Origin: Burkholderiales bacterium
GTDB lineage: Bacteria; Pseudomonadota; Gammaproteobacteria; Burkholderiales; Burkholderiaceae_C
Reading direction: 5' to 3'
DNA length: 64,000 nucleotides
Assembly: GCA_016213205.1 (NCBI GenBank)
Contig: JACRAZ010000071.1
Span: forward strand, 32,084-96,083
The first letter of the stretch is position 1, and every line of letters starts with the position of its first letter. A model generated the notes under the pieces. That model was not told the origin of the DNA, made no database searches, and was given only the letters and a program-made list of their open reading frames with translations. This document shows, piece by piece, positions 59,601 through 64,000 of the stretch. Position numbers and translations under genes: made by a program.

Positions 59601-62600
59601 TTGTTGGTGACGTTGGTCGCGCCGATGGTCGCGGCGTCGTTGCCCATCACGTCCTGCAGCGCGTTGGCGTCGTTGCCCGCGGTCGGGTCGGTGTAGGCCA
59701 CCGTGACCACTTCGCCCTGCTGCGCGGGCGTGGCCAGGGTCAGCGTCACGGTCTTGGCGCCGCCGTTCACGGCCATCGCGGTCACCGCGTTGGCCAAGCC
59801 GGCGGTGGTGACGGCAAACCGAGACAGGGCGGGCAGGTTGACCGCATCCAGTGCGCTCGCATCGGTGAAGTTCATCACCAGCGAGTTGCCGTTCACCGTG
59901 GCCGAGGCCAGCACCGGCGGGGTGCTGTCGTTGCCGCTCACGGTGATGCCGTTGCCGGTGAGGTCGGCAATCGTCACGGCCACCGCGGCACCGGCGTTCC
60001 AGTCTTCCAGGCCGGCGAGGTTGTAGCTGGTGAGATCGAGCGCGCTGGTGCCGTCCTTGTTCAGGCGCGTGGCCAGCGCGGCCCGGTCGGTGGCGCTCAG
60101 CGTCAGCGTGAACGAGGTGCCGGAGCTGATCTCGACATTGGCCGTGTCGGTCAGCGTGTAGCTGCCGCCCTGGCCGGTGATGCTGAGCTTGTTGGCGACG
60201 ATGTCGTTGCTGGCGCCGCCAAGCCCGAGCAGGCCGGTGCCAGTGACCACGAGCACGCCGGTCACCACGTCGTAGGTGGCGCTGGTGATCGTGGGCACGG
60301 CCACGTTGCTCACCGTGATGCCGTTGCCGGTGGTGTCGGCCACCACCACCGCCGCGTCGGCGCCGGCGGCCCAATCCTCGGCCGCCGCCAGGTTGTAGGT
60401 GGTGGCGCCGGTGGACGAGGTGCCGACCTTGTTCAGGATCTGGTTGACCGCGGCCTTGTCGCCAGCACCCAAGGTGAGCGTGAAGCTGGTGGCCGAGGCA
60501 ATGTCCACGTTGCCGGTGCCGGCCAGCGTGTGGGTGGCGCCGCCTTCACCGGTGAGGGTGAACTTGTTCGCCACGATGTCGTTGGCCGCCCCGCCGGCCA
60601 CCGTGAAGCCGGTGCCGGTGACCACCAGCGTGCCGGTGGCCGCGTCGTAGGTGGCGCTGGTGATCGTGGGCACCGACACGTTGCTGACGGTGATGCCGCT
60701 GGTCGCGTCGGCGATGCTGCCGCCGGTGACCACGCTGTTCCAGTCGTCGGCGGCGGCCAGGTTGTAGGTGGTGGCGCCGGTGGAACTGGTGCCGTTCTTG
60801 TTCAGCAGCAGCTCGACAGCCGCCTGGTCGGCGGCGGACAGCGTGAGCGCGAAGCTGGTCGCGCTGGTGAGCTCCACGTTGCCAGTGGTCGACAAGGTGC
60901 GCGTGCCGCCGCCTTCACCGGTGATCGTGAGCGCGGAGACCGTGATGTCGTTGGTGGCCCCGATCGTGCCGACCAGGTTGGTGCCGGTCACCGTGAGCAC
61001 ATGGGTGGCCACGTTGTAGGTGGCGCTGGTGATCGTGGGCGCGGTGACGTTGGCCACCGTGACGCCGTTGCCGGTGAGGTCGGCACCGGAGGTGGTGGAC
61101 TGGTCCCAGCTGGCCGCGGCCGCCAGGTTGAAGCTGGTGAGGTCCACCGCCGCGGTGCCGTTCTTGTTCAGCAGGCCGTTGATCGCCAGCCGGTCGGCCG
61201 CGTTCAGCGTGACCGAGAACGCGGTGGCACTGCTGGCCGTGACATTGGCCGTGGTCAGCGTGTAGCTGCCGCCGGCCTGGCCGCTGAGGCTGAGCTTGGA
61301 CACGTCGATCGTGTCGCCACCGACGATGTTCGCCGCGGTCACGCCCAGCACGCCGGTGCTGGCGTCGTAGCTGGCGCTGACGATGCTGGGCGCGGCGTTC
61401 GACACCGTGATGCCGTTGCCCGTGAGATCCTGGATGTTGCCGGCGGTGATGACGGTGTTCCAGTCGTCCGCCGCGGCCAGGTTGTAGGTGGTGGCACCCA
61501 CCGAGCTGGTGCCGTTCTTGTTCAGCAGCGCATCCACCGCCGCGATGTCGGCGCCCGCCAGCGTGAGGCTGAAGCTGGTGGCGCTGGTGACCTCCACGTT
61601 GCCGGTGGTCGACAGCGTGCGCGTGGCGCCGCCCTCGCCGGTGATGGTGAGCGTGGAGACGGTGATGTCGTTGGTGGCGCCGATCCGGCGGACCAGGTTG
61701 GTGCCGGTCACCGTGAGCACGTGGGTCGTGCCGTCGTAGGTGGCGCTGGTGATCGTGGGCGCGGTGACGTTGGACACCGTGACGCCGTTGCCGGTGAGGT
61801 CGGCGCTGGAGGCAACGTTCAGGTTCCAACTGCTCGCGGCGGCCAGGTTGAAGGTGGTGGCGTCGACCGCGCTGGTGCCGTTCTTGTTCAGCAGCCCGTT
61901 GACCACCAGCCGGTCGGCCGCGTTCAGCGTCACCGAGAACGCAGTGGCGCTGCTGGCCGTGACGTTGGCCGAGGTCAGCGAGTAGCTGCCGCCCGCCTCG
62001 CCCTGCACGGACAGGCGGGCCACTTCGATCCCGTCGCCGGTCGTGATGTTGGCCGCGCTCACCGACAGCACGCCGGTGCTGGCGTCGTAGCTGGCGCTGA
62101 CGATGCTGGGCGCCGCGTTCGACACCGTGATGCCGTTGCCCGTGAGATCCTGGATGTTGCCGCCGGTGATGACGCTGTTCCAGTCGTCCGCCGCGGCCAG
62201 GTTGTAGGTGGTGGCGCCCACCGAACTGGTGCCGTTCTTGTTCAGCAGTGCGTCCACCGCCGCCACATCGGCACCGGCCAGCGTGAGGCTGAAGCTGGTG
62301 GCGCTGGTGACCTCCACGTTGCCGGTGGTCGAGAGCGTGCGCGTGGCGCCGCCCTCGCCGGTGAGGGTGAGTGCCGAGACGGTGATGTCGTTGGTGGCGC
62401 CCACCGTGCGGACCAGGTTGGTGCCGGTCACCGTGAGCACATGGGTCGTGCCGTCGTAGGTGGCGCTGGTGATCGTGGGCGCGGCCACGTTGCTCACCGT
62501 GATGCCGTTGCCGGTGAGGTCGGCGCTGGCGGCGCTGGTGGCGTCCCAGTTGGCCGCGGCGGCCAGGTTGAAGGTGGTGGCGTCCACCGACGAGGTGCCG

Positions 62601-64000
62601 TTGTTGTTCAGCAGGCCGTTGACCGCCAGCTTGTCGGCCGCGTTCAGCGTCACCGAGAACGCGGTGGCGCTGCTGGCGGTGACGTTGGCGGTGGTCAGCG
62701 TGACGCTGGCGCCGGCCTGGCCGGTGAGGCTGAGCTTGGACACGTCGATCGTGTCGCCGGTGGTCATGTTCACCGCGGTCACCGCGAGCACGCCGGTGCT
62801 GGCGTCGTAGGTGGCGCTGGTGATGGTGGCCGAGGGCACGTTGCTCACCGTGATGCCGTTGCCGGTGAGGTCGGCCACCACCACCGCTGCATCGGCGCCC
62901 GCGGCCCAATCTTCTGCCAGCGCCAGGTTGTAGGTGTTGGTGCCGATCGAGCTGGTGCCGTTCTTGTTCAGGCGGGTGGTCAGCGCGGTGACGTCGGTGC
63001 CGTTGAGCGTGATGCTGAAGCTCGTGGCGCTGGTGATCTCGACATTGCCGGAGGTCAGCGTGTAGGCGGTGGCGTCGCCGGCAATGGTGAGCTTGGTGAC
63101 ATCGATGTCGTTGGTGGCGCCGTTGAGCCGCAGGAAGCCGGTGCCGGTGACCACCAGCGCGCCGGTGGCCGCGTCGTAGGTGGCGCTGGTGACGGTGGGC
63201 ACCGGCACCGTGGCGGTGATGCCGTTGCCGGTGGTGTCGGCCACCACCACGGCCGCATCCGCCCCGGCGGCCCAGTCTTCGGCGGCGGCCAGGTTGTAGG
63301 TGGTGGCGCCGGTGGACGAGGTGCCGCTCTTGTTGATGATCGGATTCACCGCTGCCAGGTCGGTGGCGTTCAGCGTCACCGAGAAGCTGGTGTTGCTGGT
63401 GACCTCGACATTGCTGGTCGTCAGCGTGTAGGTGCTGCCGCCCTCGCCGGTGAAGGTGAGCTTGCTGACATCAATGTCGTTGGTGGCGCCGCTGAGCTTC
63501 ACGAAGCCGGTGCCGGTGACCACCAGCACGCCGGTGCTGGCGTTGTAGGTGGCGCTGGTGATCGTGGGCACGGCCACGTTGCTGGCCGTGACGCCGTTGC
63601 CGGTGGTGTCGGCCACCGTCACCGCCGCATCGGCACCCGCGGCCCAGTCCTCGGCCGCGGCCAGGTTGTAGGTGGTGGCGCTGGTGGACGAGGTGCCGTT
63701 CTTGTTGAGGATCTGGTTCACCGCCGCCAGGTCGGTGGCGTTCAGCGTCACCGTGAAGCTGGTGCCGCTGGTGATCTCCACGCTGCTGGTCGTCAGCGTG
63801 TGGGTGCTGCCGCCCTCGCCGGTGAGCGTGAGCTTGCTGGTGTCGATGTCGTTGGTGGCGCCGCTCAGTTTCAGGAAGCCGGTGCCGGTGACCACCAGCG
63901 CGCCGGTGCTGGCGTCGTAGGTGGCGCTGGTGATCGTGGGCACCGCCACGTTGCTCACCGTGATGCCGTTGCCGGTGGTGTCGGCCACCACCACGGCCGC
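56630..64000 (-). CDS. Giant repeat-rich RTX protein, partial (C-terminal part)
   Basis: At least 2,450 residues, running off the right edge; the N-terminus is missing. From N to C: eleven homologous repeats of 117-124 residues ([13 protein letters not shown] ... NKNGTSS ... [11 protein letters not shown]), then bacterial Ig-like/SwmB-like segments (59,950-58,330). A linker and a block of RTX nonapeptides ([24 protein letters not shown]) follow at about 57,780-57,550, then a DUF4214-like helical region (57,420-57,000). A second RTX block ([15 protein letters not shown]) and a non-repeat tail end the protein. It is probably exported by a type I system as a calcium-dependent surface adhesin. 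No transporter gene is in the window. Confidence 0.9.
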   Translation of the reverse strand, partial: AAVVVADTTGNGITVSNVAVPTITSATYDASTGALVVTGTGFLKLSGATNDIDTSKLTLTGEGGSTHTLTTSSVEITSGTSFTVTLNATDLAAVNQILNKNGTSSTSATTYNLAAAEDWAAGADAAVTVADTTGNGVTASNVAVPTITSATYNASTGVLVVTGTGFVKLSGATNDIDVSKLTFTGEGGSTYTLTTSNVEVTSNTSFSVTLNATDLAAVNPIINKSGTSSTGATTYNLAAAEDWAAGADAAVVVADTTGNGITATVPVPTVTSATYDAATGALVVTGTGFLRLNGATNDIDVTKLTIAGDATAYTLTSGNVEITSATSFSITLNGTDVTALTTRLNKNGTSSIGTNTYNLALAEDWAAGADAAVVVADLTGNGITVSNVPSATITSATYDASTGVLAVTAVNMTTGDTIDVSKLSLTGQAGASVTLTTANVTASSATAFSVTLNAADKLAVNGLLNNNGTSSVDATTFNLAAAANWDATSAASADLTGNGITVSNVAAPTITSATYDGTTHVLTVTGTNLVRTVGATNDITVSALTLTGEGGATRTLSTTGNVEVTSATSFSLTLAGADVAAVDALLNKNGTSSVGATTYNLAAADDWNSVITGGNIQDLTGNGITVSNAAPSIVSASYDASTGVLSVSAANITTGDGIEVARLSVQGEAGGSYSLTSANVTASSATAFSVTLNAADRLVVNGLLNKNGTSAVDATTFNLAAASSWNLNVASSADLTGNGVTVSNVTAPTITSATYDGTTHVLTVTGTNLVRRIGATNDITVSTLTITGEGGATRTLSTTGNVEVTSATSFSLTLAGADIAAVDALLNKNGTSSVGATTYNLAAADDWNTVITAGNIQDLTGNGITVSNAAPSIVSASYDASTGVLGVTAANIVGGDTIDVSKLSLSGQAGGSYTLTTANVTASSATAFSVTLNAADRLAINGLLNKNGTAAVDLTSFNLAAAASWDQSTTSGADLTGNGVTVANVTAPTITSATYNVATHVLTVTGTNLVGTIGATNDITVSALTITGEGGGTRTLSTTGNVELTSATSFALTLSAADQAAVELLLNKNGTSSTGATTYNLAAADDWNSVVTGGSIADATSGITVSNVSVPTITSATYDAATGTLVVTGTGFTVAGGAANDIVANKFTLTGEGGATHTLAGTGNVDIASATSFTLTLGAGDKAAVNQILNKVGTSSTGATTYNLAAAEDWAAGADAAVVVADTTGNGITVSNVAVPTITSATYDVVTGVLVVTGTGLLGLGGASNDIVANKLSITGQGGSYTLTDTANVEISSGTSFTLTLSATDRAALATRLNKDGTSALDLTSYNLAGLEDWNAGAAVAVTIADLTGNGITVSGNDSTPPVLASATVNGNSLVMNFTDASALDAVNLPALSRFAVTTAGLANAVTAMAVNGGAKTVTLTLATPAQQGEVVTVAYTDPTAGNDANALQDVMGNDAATIGATNVTNNTPPDVTAPTATVVVADTDLRVGETSLVTITFSEPVNGFTLEDLSSPSGTLTGLVTTDNKTTWTAVLSPSANTSDATNTIALNAAGVVDRSNNPGVGSVNSNNYAVNTLLLPASFELSKSSLKTGDTMQVTIRFSQAVSGLDLGDLTVESGSLGGLATSDGGLTWRATFTPAAGITDVSNVIELNHAGINDASGQPGAGRSHSANYVVDTQGPSLVITSDASVLAAGQSTTLRFNFSELPDGFTAADISVSGGTVSGLAATADARIFSALFTPTAGAGSASIAVAAGSYGDTAGNPGPGASLSLAVDASAPVFDAAGSSPADDATSVSVDISLVLRFSEPLSSALSTLSGVTLTRTGTGATVQASVAIDGNGRLVIDPQGALVFGDTYAVSWPDNALKDSAGNSVAGLPSGGGYNFKTASDPATTVVTVPVDGTTVETTTTQQPDGSSTVRIDVPVITSTRPEDPNTPNANLADIVIGGSSTQPVVVSLPVGAGASITGVNNGSGHPVTQALQQAGGLPGNPVVLPGSQLPAPVLAGLDSANPVVRTITPTLGTGGASSLSAPIVISTVPGTGATHVVSSLVIDGRSLPQGTRIELQNVDFAAIVGPLTVTGGAGANVVIGDAGSQFICLGPDDDYLRGGGGDDTVASLGGNDQLFGDEGNDRVVGGTGNDTLEGGSGDDTLQGGNSDAGQWTFQLQAGQLVSRFMLAEPLFGGPASFSLTGAWSAPGQPRDSDERLAFSYQSPERLTTLALLGHAVLDRLPTLDELNWASTLTLDDHALGQLAYDIHLAQHPVTGQALELQVRLLVESVWGPGAEADAVVPVGVAYLQAGGNWADAMLALARHAQHAGKITDAQGALNLTQPWQLAESGWMADSGNDMLRGGDGNDRLVGGRGSDWLDGGAGIDTAVFTGNIADYRVRKATVDGVAQLVMSGVAGTDVDTLVGIERWEIGGKTYAANTALAALADNVERPLAEVLVELAGVLSAEPAGA
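60721..62880 (-). repeat. Three tandem 720-bp repeats in the RTX gene
   Basis: The DNA repeats in exact 720-base register: equivalent segments begin at 60721, 61441 and 62161, and again at 61321, 62041 and 62761. By eye, copies are over 90 percent identical in places. Each unit codes for two different subrepeats, one near 117 residues ([14 protein letters not shown], followed by TTGD) and one near 123 ([18 protein letters not shown]). More diverged single units of about 369 bases flank them on both sides (59,940-60,720 and 62,880-64,000). Confidence 0.9.

Noticed and set aside
60399..62810. Series of open frames of about 82 codons on the plus strand opposite the RTX gene, at exact 720-base spacing
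   Set aside because: They mirror the repeats of the coding strand, have no ribosome binding sites and vary with the repeat. They are shadows, not genes.
60721..62880. Regular repeats that might suggest a CRISPR array or transposon
   Set aside because: Units are 720 bases, lie inside one open frame and contain no spacers or transposase.

Overview
The window is about 64 kb of very GC-rich, densely packed chromosomal DNA. It most likely comes from a betaproteobacterium of the order Burkholderiales (a Rubrivivax/Leptothrix/Ideonella-like lineage is my guess, not proven). The order rests mainly on the block leuC-leuD-leuB-asd-fimV-truA-trpF-trpB-trpA-accD-folC-SPOR-cvpA-purF, which is typical of that order, and on aromatic-acid catabolic operons of the betaproteobacterial type. 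No insertion sequence, integrase, CRISPR array or rRNA was seen.

Region 1 (1-7,430, minus strand) is a phenylacetate operon: paaI-paaK-paaA-paaB-paaC-paaD-paaE, then a TetR regulator and a periplasmic binding protein. It encodes CoA activation of phenylacetate and ring epoxidation. The later steps (paaG/Z/F/H/J) are not in the window. A perfect 14-bp palindrome just upstream of paaI is the likely TetR operator. Region 2 (7,529-9,515) is a small mixed stretch: an alpha/beta hydrolase, a decayed fragment of a Bug/TctC binding protein, a GNAT acetyltransferase and a possible 55-aa ORF.

Region 3 (9,444-22,863) is a divergent catabolic locus. The minus-strand operon runs enoyl-CoA hydratase, feruloyl-CoA synthase-like ligase, SDR dehydrogenase, 4-hydroxybenzoyl-CoA-type thioesterase, a complete Liv-type ABC importer (with LivM and LivG fused) and a MarR regulator. 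The plus-strand operon encodes a thiolase, a CoA-transferase and a second thiolase. Together these fit uptake of a hydroxycinnamate-like acid, CoA activation, beta-oxidative removal of acetyl-CoA and release of the free aromatic acid. Substrate identity is inferred.

Region 4 (22,895-41,821) is housekeeping: a two-way terminator, tRNA-Glu and tRNA-Ala, gltX, purF, cvpA, a SPOR protein, folC, accD, trpABF, truA, fimV, asd, leuB, a small membrane protein, leuD, leuC and a LysR regulator. Region 5 (41,992-46,614) holds an AlgZ/AlgR-like two-component pair divergent from argH, as in Pseudomonas, with an unknown membrane-anchored protein behind the response regulator.

Region 6 (46,648-56,530) holds assorted small genes: an NTF2-like exported protein, membrane proteins, DNA polymerase IV, a cupredoxin-like exported protein, two stand-alone hemerythrins (one directly downstream of a chemoreceptor), two LysR regulators, an FMN-dependent alpha-hydroxy-acid dehydrogenase and an NAD(P)-binding protein. 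Region 7 (56,630-64,000) is the C-terminal part, at least 2,450 residues, of a giant repeat-rich RTX protein that runs off the right edge. It has eleven homologous beta-rich repeats, six of them arranged as three 720-bp units, followed by Ig-like domains, RTX nonapeptides and a C-terminal tail, and looks like a type I-secreted adhesin.
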